Positions 1 through 8,476 of a stretch of DNA of 64,000 nt are shown piece by piece. Source of the stretch: Flagellimonas pelagia. Lineage in GTDB: Bacteria > Bacteroidota > Bacteroidia > Flavobacteriales > Flavobacteriaceae. The position numbers and the translations under genes are program-made. Position 1 is the first letter of the stretch; every line of letters starts with the position of its first letter. Location: the NCBI RefSeq assembly GCF_003584135.1, contig NZ_QXFI01000035.1, positions 62,001 to 126,000 on the forward strand. Direction: 5' to 3'. Under the pieces are notes generated by a model. It was not told the DNA's origin. It ran no database searches and saw only the letters and a program-made list of their open reading frames with translations.

Positions 1-2044
1 TTACGGATACCTGAGCAGTGCTGGTCAGCATATCGGACTTGACAAAATGTTCACCTTCCCTGCGTTCCAAAGAGGATAACATGGTCAAACCGAAAGCGGT
101 ATCTTCCAATATGCGTCTACGGTTACCTTGGCTGTTTAACTGCCCATATTGGGAAATAAATTGATCATAACGCTGGTTCAACTCATCCCGTTCGGTTTGG
201 GGAACCGGAGTTCTTGTAGTTTCTTTTTCGGAGATTTTTAGGTACTCATCCCGAAGGGTTATATAGTGTTCATAGAAACGCTTATCGGTTTGCATACCCA
301 GGGGTTGGAACACCGCATTTTTAAAATCATTATCAATTTCGGAAAGCGTACCCACCTGTCCCTGATAAACGATCAGTGTACCTTCTTTATGAAACGGGTG
401 TATATTGGTAAAGGGACGTGCTGCCTGCCCGTTTAATTGAAATACTCCTTCTAAGGTTTGATCACCTTCGTAAGTAAACGCATGGCCAAACCCTTGCAAT
501 TCCCCGGACAGGTTTTGCAGTTCATGTCCCAATAAGCGGGCATCCATCCAGTTGGCGGAGAAATGATCAATCTCCTTGACGTTGGAATATAGTTTATATA
601 GGTAGCGATTGGATTTTTGTTGTTTGGCTGCCAAGAGTACAATACTCTCGTGCGTAGGCTTATCAGTAGTACGAATGGTACTGATAAGCCGTGCACTTTC
701 TTTTCGAACGACGGTTGCATCCAAAGGGTTGATATAGGCTATGGCACGGTTGATCTGTTCTGCCGGTGCCGTATCAAAAAGCCCTAACTGTACCGAAACG
801 GTTTCTGCTTTATTCTCAGGCATCGGAAGATAAGTGAGCTTCCTGCCACCAAATTCCTGTTTTTCTATTGGTAGGGATTGACTTTGGAAATAACGCTCCC
901 GATTTAAACGGGTATTAAAACCTTCGGTAATCGTCTGTCCAAGTTTTTCACGAATGTCATTGAGGTCGCCTTGCTGCCATACGGTTTCGTGTGCCTGTCC
1001 GTATTGATTTTTACCCGGTTGGAGGGTATTTCCCGTAATGATATCCCGATGCTGTTGAATATAGCTATTGCTATGGTAGGTTCCATATTCATTCTCTAAT
1101 GATACGGTAGTCACCAGTAAGGTTTCTTCTTCGGATAGGGTTTCTTTTGTTGCATTCTTTTGAACAATCAATAGGTGGTTGGGAGCTTCGGTATTGCCGG
1201 TATCCTTCATCAGGTTGTCGGGCATAACTGATAGGCTTATAAAATCCGCTTTTTCGAATAGGTATTCCCTCGCTTTTTGATTGGACGGGCTGTTTAAGAA
1301 AGCATCGGTGGTAATATAAGCCATGAGACCGCCATCAGCTAGTTTGTCTAATCCCTTGGCAAAAAAGTAATTGTGTATTTTTCCAGATAGTGCTTTATTG
1401 GGATAAACCTCATCATATACCGAAAAATTGCCGAACGGAATATTGCTGACGATAAGGTCATAGCTGGAATTTTCGGTTATCGGGGTTTCTTCAAAACCGG
1501 TGATATGGGTTTCTGCCGGAACAGGAAGCGTACTGTTGATGGCAGAGAGTACCAACCCGGAAAGGGTATCTTTCTCTACGGCGGTAATCTGTTCCAATTC
1601 AGGAAAAGCCTTTACCGCTTCACTGATAAAAATACCGGAACCTGCCGAAGGTTCGTACAATCGTTTGGGTTGCAGATTTTGTGCTGCCAGAACAGTGTAT
1701 AAGGTTTCGGGAACTACCTGCGGGGTATAAAAGGCGGTCAGCACACTATTGCGCAAAGAAGAAATAATTTCCCGATATTGAGTTTCGGTATAGTTTTCCT
1801 TTAGCAGGTCATGCAGCTCCATAATATCTGCATGGTGTTTCAGGTCTTCTTTGGTAGCCCCATTGGCTGACCATTCTTCCTGTGTACCATAAGGGTATAG
1901 GATAGCCTTGATCCCTCCAAAACCTGAGAATTTTTTCAGGTTCGAGACTTCATCCGGACTTAGTTCTTTACCGTCTTGATGGCTCAGGGCGATTCGGATC
2001 GCCCTGATATTGTCCTGTAGTTTTTCTGAAATATTGTAAGCCAT
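1..2044 (-). CDS. N-6 adenine methylase-like protein of conjugative elements (3' part missing)
   Basis: The leftward frame is open from an ATG at 2044 to the window edge, giving at least 681 residues, so the C-terminal part lies outside. The start reads MAYNISEKLQ. An SAM-binding motif I (YEPSAGSGIF) lies near residue 130 and a catalytic-type motif IV (NIPFG, in place of NPPY/NPPF) near residue 200. This order is that of the very large methylase/SNF2-helicase proteins carried by Bacteroidota integrative conjugative elements; if so, the missing part would hold the helicase. The role in such elements is uncertain, perhaps anti-restriction or DNA processing. It is the last gene seen of the leftward tra-side block. 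Confidence 0.8.
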   Translation of the reverse strand, partial: MAYNISEKLQDNIRAIRIALSHQDGKELSPDEVSNLKKFSGFGGIKAILYPYGTQEEWSANGATKEDLKHHADIMELHDLLKENYTETQYREIISSLRNSVLTAFYTPQVVPETLYTVLAAQNLQPKRLYEPSAGSGIFISEAVKAFPELEQITAVEKDTLSGLVLSAINSTLPVPAETHITGFEETPITENSSYDLIVSNIPFGNFSVYDEVYPNKALSGKIHNYFFAKGLDKLADGGLMAYITTDAFLNSPSNQKAREYLFEKADFISLSVMPDNLMKDTGNTEAPNHLLIVQKNATKETLSEEETLLVTTVSLENEYGTYHSNSYIQQHRDIITGNTLQPGKNQYGQAHETVWQQGDLNDIREKLGQTITEGFNTRLNRERYFQSQSLPIEKQEFGGRKLTYLPMPENKAETVSVQLGLFDTAPAEQINRAIAYINPLDATVVRKESARLISTIRTTDKPTHESIVLLAAKQQKSNRYLYKLYSNVKEIDHFSANWMDARLLGHELQNLSGELQGFGHAFTYEGDQTLEGVFQLNGQAARPFTNIHPFHKEGTLIVYQGQVGTLSEIDNDFKNAVFQPLGMQTDKRFYEHYITLRDEYLKISEKETTRTPVPQTERDELNQRYDQFISQYGQLNSQGNRRRILEDTAFGLTMLSSLERREGEHFVKSDMLTSTAQVSV

Positions 2045-2129
2045 ATCCACACATTTTTCATTCTCACAATTCCTTTATGGCTGTAAAGCCGTCCTCTTTT
2101 CCTAATGACCGGCTTTTTCGTATTGGTAG

Positions 2130-2558
2130 TTAACTCAGATATTCGTGTACCTGTCCGATGACAGTGTACCGTAGCTGCCTGTCCTCTTCATTTGCTGCAT
2201 TGAATCCGTATCCGTCAAAAATGTCCTTGCAGTAAGCAATCAGGTTGACGACTTCATAGGTGAGCGTGCCGCTTTCCCGTAACCGCTCATAGTCGGCAGA
2301 AAATTCTTCTTCAAGTATGGAAAGGAGGTAGTGGTAACGGGAAGGTTTAAGCTCTTCAGTCATCTGCTCCAGACATAATTCTTCCACAACATAATCGGGT
2401 CGGTTTTCAGAAAGTAATTGTTCCGCCAAAGGCATAATGTCCTTTATTTTTGAATCCAGATAGCTGGTCACCGAATAGTCTTCCTGCAAATTGAACATCA
2501 ATTCGGGATTGTTGTGGACGATAAACGCCCACAACTTTTCTTTTAATTGCGTCTGCAT
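2130..2558 (-). CDS. DUF1896 family protein
   Basis: A 142-residue soluble, acidic, helix-rich protein with no signal peptide or membrane segment. Sequence style (QTQLKEKLWAFI start, repeated Leu/Glu helices, YHYLLSILEEEF) matches DUF1896, a family found almost only in Bacteroidota conjugative elements next to the large methylase/helicase gene, which is where it sits here. Function is unknown. It ends about 85 bp before the methylase-like gene and starts 12 bp after the TraE-like gene, so the three are probably co-transcribed leftward. Confidence 0.7.
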   Translation of the reverse strand: MQTQLKEKLWAFIVHNNPELMFNLQEDYSVTSYLDSKIKDIMPLAEQLLSENRPDYVVEELCLEQMTEELKPSRYHYLLSILEEEFSADYERLRESGTLTYEVVNLIAYCKDIFDGYGFNAANEEDRQLRYTVIGQVHEYLS

Positions 2559-2570
2559 ACTTCAGGGATT

Positions 2571-2909
2571 TTAGATACCGAAGAACGACTGGATGACGGT
2601 AGCCACAACCACCAGAAAAATACAACTACCAAACCAGGCGGCCGCTACCTTTCCTGTGTCCTGATCGCCGTTGTTCCATTTTTGATAGACCTTTACGGCG
2701 CCGATTAAGCCTAGCAATGCACCTACGGCATACATCAGGTTGGTGCCTGCGGCAAAGTAGCTGCGTACTTTGGTGTTGGCTTCGTTGATCCCCTCAATAC
2801 CATCCTGTGCATAAGCACTGTATTGAATGGCTAATAATGCCATAGCGGCACAAATGGTAATAACCTTTTTTCGGTTAAACTTTGTTGTTTTCTTACTGCA
2901 CATTTTCAT
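2571..2909 (-). CDS. traE: TraE-like conjugation membrane protein (DUF4134)
   Basis: A 112-residue protein with an N-terminal signal-like segment ending near AYAQD, a first hydrophobic helix around residues 55-72 (NLMYAVGALLGLIGAVKV) and a second at the C terminus (residues 90-110). The Gly-rich helix followed by VYQKWNNGDQD is the hallmark of DUF4134, the TraE of Bacteroidota conjugative transposons. It is a small VirB2/VirB3-like inner membrane component of the mating apparatus. It follows the DUF1896 gene on the leftward strand. Recognition is from pattern only. Confidence 0.8.
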   Translation of the reverse strand: MKMCSKKTTKFNRKKVITICAAMALLAIQYSAYAQDGIEGINEANTKVRSYFAAGTNLMYAVGALLGLIGAVKVYQKWNNGDQDTGKVAAAWFGSCIFLVVVATVIQSFFGI

Positions 2910-3049
2910 AACTCACATTTTTAAAGTTTAAAATCAAAAGTTTTTTAGAAATAAAAAGCGGAACGGTTTCGCCGTTACTGACCCATCCATTCTGTCACAC
3001 ATCGCCTTACGCCCGGGGTTGAACAGGGAAACACGTTCCGCTGGGATTG

Positions 3050-3532
3050 CTACCTTTCCTCACTCCACAACGCATCCACTTCATCTTCATTAAAGGCACC
3101 AATCCCTTGTTTTTCGCACTCCGATACAATCAGTTCATTGACCGAAGGACGGAGTACGGATGTTTTTATGGTGGGAAATTCTTTGAGGACAAGGCGTAGG
3201 TACTTCCTGAATTCTTCCTTGACAAGTTGTTTGCCGAGCGCATCGGCAATCACCGTTTGGATCTTTTCGATCAAGTATTCTACTTCTGCGAATTCGTCAT
3301 CGGTATATTCATCTGTAGATACCGAAACATTTTCTGAAGCTTCATTTTGCAGAGTGGGATGATGATCAGGAAAACCGGGACACGGGGATGTCTTTTGGGG
3401 GAGTTTTCGTTTTCCTGCCAACAGGGCTTTAAGGTTACCGGAAAAATACCGTACCCCAACAAACAAATAATAAATAGCTAGTAGTATGGAGACCGCCAAC
3501 AGGTAGTCTGTCCATGAAATCTGGGTAAACAT
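3050..3532 (-). CDS. Small membrane-anchored protein of the tra region
   Basis: A 160-residue protein with one N-terminal membrane helix (about residues 10-28, DYLLAVSILLAIYYLFVGV), a basic stretch, then an acidic soluble domain ending EDEVDALWSEER. It lies just upstream of the TraE-like gene and immediately downstream of the likely tra promoter, the position of small accessory tra proteins in Bacteroidota elements. I do not recognise a family with confidence. It could be a TraD-like accessory protein, but this is inferred from position only. Confidence 0.6.
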   Translation of the reverse strand: MFTQISWTDYLLAVSILLAIYYLFVGVRYFSGNLKALLAGKRKLPQKTSPCPGFPDHHPTLQNEASENVSVSTDEYTDDEFAEVEYLIEKIQTVIADALGKQLVKEEFRKYLRLVLKEFPTIKTSVLRPSVNELIVSECEKQGIGAFNEDEVDALWSEER

Positions 3533-3604
3533 ACGCCTCTCATTTTATCGTTCTACAATTCAACTCGGCATTTAATGTCGGGTCGTTTACATTAATCTCG
3601 ATAG

Positions 3605-3636
3605 CAAAGAAACGAAGGCAGGCAGGGCGCTACAAG
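3605..3636 (-). promoter_or_regulatory. Candidate Bacteroidota promoter for the tra region
   Basis: Read leftward, CTTG (3633-3636) is followed after 20 nt by TTTCTTTG (3605-3612), close to the Bacteroidota -33 TTTG / -7 TAnnTTTG consensus with correct spacing. It is about 75 bp upstream of the small membrane protein gene. One mismatch in the -7 box keeps confidence low. Confidence 0.4.
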
Positions 3637-3649
3637 TCCAACTTTTGGC

Positions 3650-3678
3650 TGGAACCTTTTTGTAACCATTGGAACCTT
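3650..3678. repeat. Two direct TGGAACCTT repeats upstream of the tra promoter
   Basis: TGGAACCTT occurs at 3650-3658 and again at 3670-3678, a 20-bp period (about two helical turns), just upstream of the candidate leftward promoter at 3605-3636. The spacing suits a regulator binding one face of the DNA, but no regulator can be named. Confidence 0.4.
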
Positions 3679-3774
3679 AATGAAATAGATGTCTTTCGTG
3701 AAGAGATTATTCAAAAAAAAAGAGAACATTCTTAAAAAGTTCTCTTTTGTAACTATGATATGGAAAAATGATTT

Positions 3775-4305
3775 TTATGGCTTTATCAGTTTCCATTTGC
3801 CATCTGTGAAACGTAGTGTAGCGGAGCGATCAATCGGTTTGGAAAAATCACGTTTCATCAAGACAGAAAATGGGGTGATATTGGTACAGGTTACTGTATA
3901 AGTCACCGGGATAGATGTTTTTCCATTGGATTCAGAACTGTTTCCGAGTTTGATGTTATCTATGGTTTCTTCTGCAATCTTTACTTTTTGAATGTCGAGC
4001 TTCCTTTCCTTTGCTGTAGGTTTAATCAGATACGGTTGGGCTGCTTCGGTAAAAGAGATTAACGGTGAACCGATATCTTTTAATTTTTGTGTTTTTTGAA
4101 TGGCAACCATTCCTTTCTCATCAAGCTTTAAATCCAGCAACTTTTTAGCATGAGCAGGATCACTACAAAAGATTTCATAATCAATAGTACGTGGAAAGTT
4201 TAGATCATCATTGATTCTTTTTAAGACAGTCTCCTTCTCAGGTTTTTGATTTGTTTGACATCCAATCACAGGGATGATAATGAATATGAGAAATAGTTTT
4301 TTCAT
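3775..4305 (-). CDS. Putative lipoprotein, unknown function
   Basis: A 176-residue protein whose first 16 residues form a lipoprotein signal (MKKLFLIFIIIPVIGC) with the lipobox Cys at 16. The mature part is hydrophilic with a C-terminal beta-rich region (PVTYTVTCTNITPF; TLRFTDGKWKLIKP) resembling small DUF4878/NTF2-like lipoproteins, but I cannot assign a family. It ends 12 bp before the next leftward gene's stop, so the two are likely co-transcribed. Likely an outer-membrane-anchored protein carried as accessory cargo. Confidence 0.6.
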   Translation of the reverse strand: MKKLFLIFIIIPVIGCQTNQKPEKETVLKRINDDLNFPRTIDYEIFCSDPAHAKKLLDLKLDEKGMVAIQKTQKLKDIGSPLISFTEAAQPYLIKPTAKERKLDIQKVKIAEETIDNIKLGNSSESNGKTSIPVTYTVTCTNITPFSVLMKRDFSKPIDRSATLRFTDGKWKLIKP

Positions 4306-4317
4306 AGTATAGTGGTT

Positions 4318-5526
4318 TTAATATTCTTTGATTTTTTTAATAATTCGTTCCAGGGTTTCAATGGCTATTTGTTTGTCTCGTTCTTCTGCTACATACGATT
4401 TGCTACGCATGCCATCGTAGGACAGGTCTTCTTTATAAGGGGTTGATAAATGGGGTACTATAGTTTTAAATACCTGGCTCATTGACTTTGCAACCAATAT
4501 TCGTAGCTCATCGGAAGCACGAAGGATAAGCCCTATCTGGTCAGTAGAAAGCATACAAAGCACTTTCTGCTTCTCCTTTGCGGTTGATTGCTTTTCTACT
4601 GGGTTTTCCTTTTTACTTTGCAGCGGGACAACTGATAGATGTAATTTCTTTTCTAGGTAAAGAATCTCTTGTGTAAACCAATTTCCCAAAATTGTTTCCA
4701 GATCATGATAGTTAGGGTTCAGTACTAAACTTGGCTTGCGATGTAATTGGTTGAAAGCTTTGTAATAGTATAGCAATCTATCCATTTTCTCAATAGAATT
4801 ATCACAGCTATTAATACATTGAGAAATACGTTTCGTAAGTAAATTAATGTAGCCTTTACTGTTGAAATTTAAATAGATTAGTAGCTCATCAATAGGAGAA
4901 AAAGCTTTATTATTTACTGAATTCCAATCTATTTCTTCCAACCCCCGTACCAGATCTTTTTTGTAAAAAATATCTCTAAAAGATATTTTATATCTCAAGT
5001 TGGTGTCTGTAAAACGATATAATCTCTTTAATACAATATCCATAACAGGATTTGTAATTCTTTTATGTTTTGATTTTAATCTATCCAATTTTTTCCTGAG
5101 CTCTTTACGTGTTACCGAAAGATAGGTTTCCGGGACCTCTTCTTCAGGGCTTAGATAATTGGCAAAGTGGGTTTCTATGAAAGAAAGAAGTTCGTCAATA
5201 TTTACAAGTAAGCTCTTATAGGTATTCTTTAAAATTAATTTCCTTGGGATTGCCGCTTTTTGATTTTCTAGAGTTTGATTTAATAATATGATAAAGGAAG
5301 AGTGGTATTGTTTGATAAGCAGTTTTATTTCATTTTCCTTGTTTGTGGAAAAGACCTGGCTTTTTATGAGTAGTTGTAAACGAAGATTTTCTTCAGAAAT
5401 TCGAAGGATAATATTATTTAACTGCACATCGGTAATTGCCCCTATATCTGTTTTGGAGGGGTTGAGCGTGACTGTAATAAGTAGATCGAGCCATTCAAGT
5501 GGATATGATTTGTTTGCATTTTTCAA
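4318..5526 (-). CDS. Hypothetical cytosolic protein, unrecognised
   Basis: A 402-residue, Leu/Lys/Ile-rich, predicted mainly alpha-helical protein without signal peptide or membrane segment. The C-terminal third (QIGLILRASDEL through the SKSYVAEERDKQIAIETLE region) looks like the most conserved-style part. I recognise no catalytic motif. Similar-looking proteins occur on Bacteroidota mobile elements next to the tra region, which agrees with the context, but the function is unknown. Its neighbour downstream is a lipoprotein gene 12 bp away. Confidence 0.55.
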   Translation of the reverse strand: MKNANKSYPLEWLDLLITVTLNPSKTDIGAITDVQLNNIILRISEENLRLQLLIKSQVFSTNKENEIKLLIKQYHSSFIILLNQTLENQKAAIPRKLILKNTYKSLLVNIDELLSFIETHFANYLSPEEEVPETYLSVTRKELRKKLDRLKSKHKRITNPVMDIVLKRLYRFTDTNLRYKISFRDIFYKKDLVRGLEEIDWNSVNNKAFSPIDELLIYLNFNSKGYINLLTKRISQCINSCDNSIEKMDRLLYYYKAFNQLHRKPSLVLNPNYHDLETILGNWFTQEILYLEKKLHLSVVPLQSKKENPVEKQSTAKEKQKVLCMLSTDQIGLILRASDELRILVAKSMSQVFKTIVPHLSTPYKEDLSYDGMRSKSYVAEERDKQIAIETLERIIKKIKEY

Positions 5527-5605
5527 GATAATTCATTTGCGGACTCTATTCTTACAGTTAATTATATATTCTTCTTTTTTATAATATTCAGGTTGTTTTA
5601 TAGGA

Positions 5606-5944
5606 TTATAAATTGATTCTATCCATAGGATTGCCAGGAAATGATATCACTAAAAAACGTAGGTATTCTGAGTGTCTATTACAAATTTTATGAAATTGTT
5701 TTTTTTCAATTTTAACCCCTTCATTTTGTTTTACAACAATTTCTTTTTTGTTGAGTAGAAATGTTGCAACGCCTTCAAGAATATAAAAGAATTGCGCAGT
5801 TTCATTATGATAATGTGTTTGTTCTTCCGTATTTAGTGGCATTTTTTCTTCTTTGATGATGACTTGGTCTGATTGTATTAATGTCCAGGCATCACAATGA
5901 TTTCCCCATGTGTAGTGAGGGGTATTTTCTGTATTTGTAATCAT
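5606..5944 (-). CDS. Small cupin-domain protein
   Basis: A 112-residue single-domain cupin. The metal-binding cupin motif 1 is visible as HYHNETAQFFYILEG (about residues 44-58) and motif 2 around KKQFHKICN (about residues 82-90). Such proteins bind a divalent metal and small acids or sugars; the substrate is not predictable. It is the last gene of a compact leftward operon of nine small enzyme-like genes starting at 10625. Confidence 0.75.
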   Translation of the reverse strand: MITNTENTPHYTWGNHCDAWTLIQSDQVIIKEEKMPLNTEEQTHYHNETAQFFYILEGVATFLLNKKEIVVKQNEGVKIEKKQFHKICNRHSEYLRFLVISFPGNPMDRINL

Positions 5945-5956
5945 AATTTTTAGAGG

Positions 5957-6508
5957 TTATAAGTCATCTGTATAATGTCTTTTGCTTTTCTCCTGTGAAA
6001 ATTTTCGATTGTTGTAATCTCCTGATTTATTTCTGGCTATGGATAATGTATTCCACGCTTCGTTTTTCAGCATTTTGGCAATGAAAACCATCTGACCAAT
6101 ATGATATGGGTAGTGAGCTAATTGTCTATTAATGGCTTCTACTACGGTATGGCCATCATTCCGTATATAAATAATTTTTTCCAAGTCTTTTTCTGATAAT
6201 TGTTCAAGCGTAGTTAAGAGACATTCCCATCCTTTATTCCAATAGTTCATCATTTCTGTTTTGTTCAAAAATGAATTCGTAAATTCAGAATCCCTATTAC
6301 GCCAGCCCTTTTCTCCATCTGTGGTTAGAAAATCGGTAAATCTTGATAACATATTTCCAGCAATATGATTTACTAGAATGGCGATGCTATTGCTTTCTTC
6401 ATTGTATTGCCAAAACAATTGTTCTTCAGTTAGTTGTTCCATCGCTTTTTCTCCTAACATTTTATAATAGAGAAACTGTTTTTTAATGCTTTCCAAATAA
6501 CTATTCAT
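5957..6508 (-). CDS. DinB-superfamily protein (DUF1572-like)
   Basis: A 183-residue helical protein with a DinB-like four-helix bundle. The usual metal-binding histidines are suggested by NHIAGN (near residue 48) and HYPYHIGQM (near residue 130). The sequence style NSIAILVNHIAGNM plus LAHYPYHIGQMVFIAKM matches DUF1572, a DinB-superfamily family that may act as a metal-dependent thiol transferase. It overlaps the cysteine hydrolase gene by 8 bp, showing translational coupling. It is one of three DinB-fold proteins in this 6-kb stretch. Confidence 0.75.
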   Translation of the reverse strand: MNSYLESIKKQFLYYKMLGEKAMEQLTEEQLFWQYNEESNSIAILVNHIAGNMLSRFTDFLTTDGEKGWRNRDSEFTNSFLNKTEMMNYWNKGWECLLTTLEQLSEKDLEKIIYIRNDGHTVVEAINRQLAHYPYHIGQMVFIAKMLKNEAWNTLSIARNKSGDYNNRKFSQEKSKRHYTDDL

Positions 6509-7151
6509 CTCTTTTGGTTTTGATTATATTTTTTAATTCTTTAACGGAGCAAATACCTACACCTATCCCTTTCAATTCATCGATACCTTTGGGGTAAATT
6601 CCGGAGATAGCCTCAGGAACAATACTAATATGGTAATCTCTTTCACTAGCTTCATATATGGTAGCTCTGGGGCAATTGGGGAAATTGCAGCCTGCAATCA
6701 ACAACGAATTGATTTGATGACTGGTAAGCCAATCATCTAATTGTGTGCTATAGAAAGCTCCCCAGCGAGGTTTATAGACTATAAAATCATAAGGGGCTAT
6801 TGGTATAATCTGACCGTTTAGCAGCGATATATCTGAATAATTTTCTGCATTTTCGGGTAATAATTCCGTAACTATTTTAGCTCCATTACTACCCGGGGAA
6901 ACGATTTTTTTACCATCTTGAAACAAGCTCTTTCTGCATAGCTCAGCATTACTGCCATCCTCTTTATAAAGTCTAATGACGTGGATGACCGGAAGTTGGC
7001 AGTTACGAAATACAGATGCCAGTTTGGCAATATTTTCCGTAACGTCTTCGGTTCCCTGTATATATGATGCACCATCTTTTTTTGCAAAATCCTTTTGCAT
7101 GTCAATGATGATCAAGGCACTCCTATTCCAATTCATTTTTGTGTATTCCAT
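6501..7151 (-). CDS. Isochorismatase-like cysteine hydrolase
   Basis: A 216-residue protein of the isochorismatase superfamily. The catalytic triad pattern is visible: Asp in LIIIDMQKDF (about residue 17), Lys in VYKPRWGAFYST (about residue 126) and the nucleophilic Cys in GCNFPNCPRATIYEA (about residue 158-160). Members hydrolyse amides or vinyl ethers such as nicotinamide, ureidoacrylate or isochorismate; the substrate cannot be fixed. An alternative start is the Met six codons in. It sits 4 bp from the SnoaL-like gene and overlaps the DUF1572-like gene. Confidence 0.8.
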   Translation of the reverse strand: MEYTKMNWNRSALIIIDMQKDFAKKDGASYIQGTEDVTENIAKLASVFRNCQLPVIHVIRLYKEDGSNAELCRKSLFQDGKKIVSPGSNGAKIVTELLPENAENYSDISLLNGQIIPIAPYDFIVYKPRWGAFYSTQLDDWLTSHQINSLLIAGCNFPNCPRATIYEASERDYHISIVPEAISGIYPKGIDELKGIGVGICSVKELKNIIKTKRDE

Positions 7152-7155
7152 TTTC

Positions 7156-7503
7156 TTACTGGATTTTATAATGTGCTCTTACTTTACTTACTTTTCCTTC
7201 ATTATTCAATTCCATATATTCTGCCGAAAAGGAGTTATTTACACTTCGGTAAAACAAAACGATTGAATGAGATCCTTTGAGTTCGTGATATAATTCAAAG
7301 TGCAGGTCGGGGTATTTTTGCAGGGCTTTTGAAAAATAATCCTTTAAATCACTTTTATTGGAAATTTTACCTTCTGCGTTTATTCCCATTTGCTGGATAA
7401 TAGGAGATACAAAATCAATTTTTTCGCTGTAATGCTCCATTATTTTATTCAAATCGTGACTGTTCCACGCCATGAGCCACTCCTGTGCAAAATCTGTATT
7501 CAT
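7156..7503 (-). CDS. SnoaL-like (NTF2-fold) protein
   Basis: A 115-residue protein with the SnoaL/NTF2-like pattern: an N-terminal helix-loop (FAQEWLMAWNSHDLNKIMEHYSEKIDF), then a beta-rich C-terminal half (HFELYHELKGSHSIVLFYRSVN). This fold serves polyketide cyclases, isomerases and ring hydrolases, or ligand binding; no specific activity can be read. It lies 6 bp downstream of the DinB protein gene and 4 bp before the cysteine hydrolase gene, inside the leftward operon. Confidence 0.7.
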   Translation of the reverse strand: MNTDFAQEWLMAWNSHDLNKIMEHYSEKIDFVSPIIQQMGINAEGKISNKSDLKDYFSKALQKYPDLHFELYHELKGSHSIVLFYRSVNNSFSAEYMELNNEGKVSKVRAHYKIQ

Positions 7504-7509
7504 ATCCGT

Positions 7510-8013
7510 TTATTTTAATCGACTGTTTTGAATAATTTCTTCTGAACTCAATCCAAACATTGGCGGTGTCTTTACATCCAACAGGTTCAGATAAATATAA
7601 AGCTGTGCTCTGTGATGAATTTCGTGTTCGGTCATTGCACGAAGCCACTTCCATACCGTAATACGTGTATTGGCTGGTGTCAGGCATTTTCGTTGCAAAT
7701 CATCATTGCTAAGCTTTTTTAAAATGGCTAATGCTTCCTCGTGTTTCTCATTAAAATACCCGATTATCTCATTGTATCCATCTGCTAATTCTTTACCACA
7801 ACCGCTATAGCTACATGGCTTTCCTAAAATGGTTTCGGCAAACATATATCTTTCTATTGCTGCAATATGACGTATTTGGTCGGCTATGGTAAACTTTCCG
7901 GGTCTATACGCCCAATCCATGTATTCTGGTGGAATAACAGCTATCAATCGGTTCGTCCGTTCCCTGATTTTTCCGTAATAGTCCAGAAAGGTGTTGATAT
8001 TGGTTATTTCCAT
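7510..8013 (-). CDS. DinB family protein
   Basis: A 167-residue DinB four-helix bundle. The three metal-ligand histidines fit IADQIRHIAAIERYMF (His near residue 49) and MTEHEIHHRAQLYIYL (residues about 128-136), the standard HxxxH arrangement. Bacterial members are metal-dependent, often thiol transferases or detoxification enzymes. It sits 7-8 bp from both neighbours in a tightly spaced operon. Confidence 0.8.
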   Translation of the reverse strand: MEITNINTFLDYYGKIRERTNRLIAVIPPEYMDWAYRPGKFTIADQIRHIAAIERYMFAETILGKPCSYSGCGKELADGYNEIIGYFNEKHEEALAILKKLSNDDLQRKCLTPANTRITVWKWLRAMTEHEIHHRAQLYIYLNLLDVKTPPMFGLSSEEIIQNSRLK

Positions 8014-8020
8014 AATTCGT

Positions 8021-8476
8021 TCAGTCTATTTGTTTGTCAGGCGCTTTTTTAGATAACTGCATTAAGGTTACTAATGAAGTTGCCGCTAGTGTTTCCTCGC
8101 CTTTATTCGTAATACTAAATACATCCGAACGTACCACAGTAAGTACTTTTCCGTTTTTTACCACCTGCGCTTTAGCCACCAATTGTTCTCCAAAAGCGGG
8201 ATTTAGATAATTCACTTTTAATTCAACCGTAGTAAAGTAACTGTCTTCCGGTTTTGCCGAAGCTCCTGCATAACCAGAGGAAACATCTACTAAAGTAGCA
8301 ATGGTACTGCCGTTGAACATTCCTGCGGGGCGAGCCATAAATTCTTGTTTAGCAACGGTAATTTCAAAATAGCCCTCGCCAATTCCGGTTATTTCTGCTC
8401 CAAATAATTCCATCATTTTGGAACGGTTAAAACTTTCCTGTAATTGCTTATTTCGTTCGTTACTGATTGTTTTCAT
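8021..8476 (-). CDS. PaaI-like hotdog-fold acyl-CoA thioesterase
   Basis: A 151-residue protein with the single hotdog domain of the PaaI/YiiD-type thioesterases: the central helix region MFNGSTIATLVDVSSGYA carries the conserved Asp, and the beta strands FTTVELKVNYLNPAFGEQLVA and GKVLTVVRSDVF follow. It probably hydrolyses an acyl-CoA or aryl-CoA thioester in the cytosol. It overlaps the upstream glutamine amidotransferase gene by 17 bp. Confidence 0.75.
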   Translation of the reverse strand: MKTISNERNKQLQESFNRSKMMELFGAEITGIGEGYFEITVAKQEFMARPAGMFNGSTIATLVDVSSGYAGASAKPEDSYFTTVELKVNYLNPAFGEQLVAKAQVVKNGKVLTVVRSDVFSITNKGEETLAATSLVTLMQLSKKAPDKQID

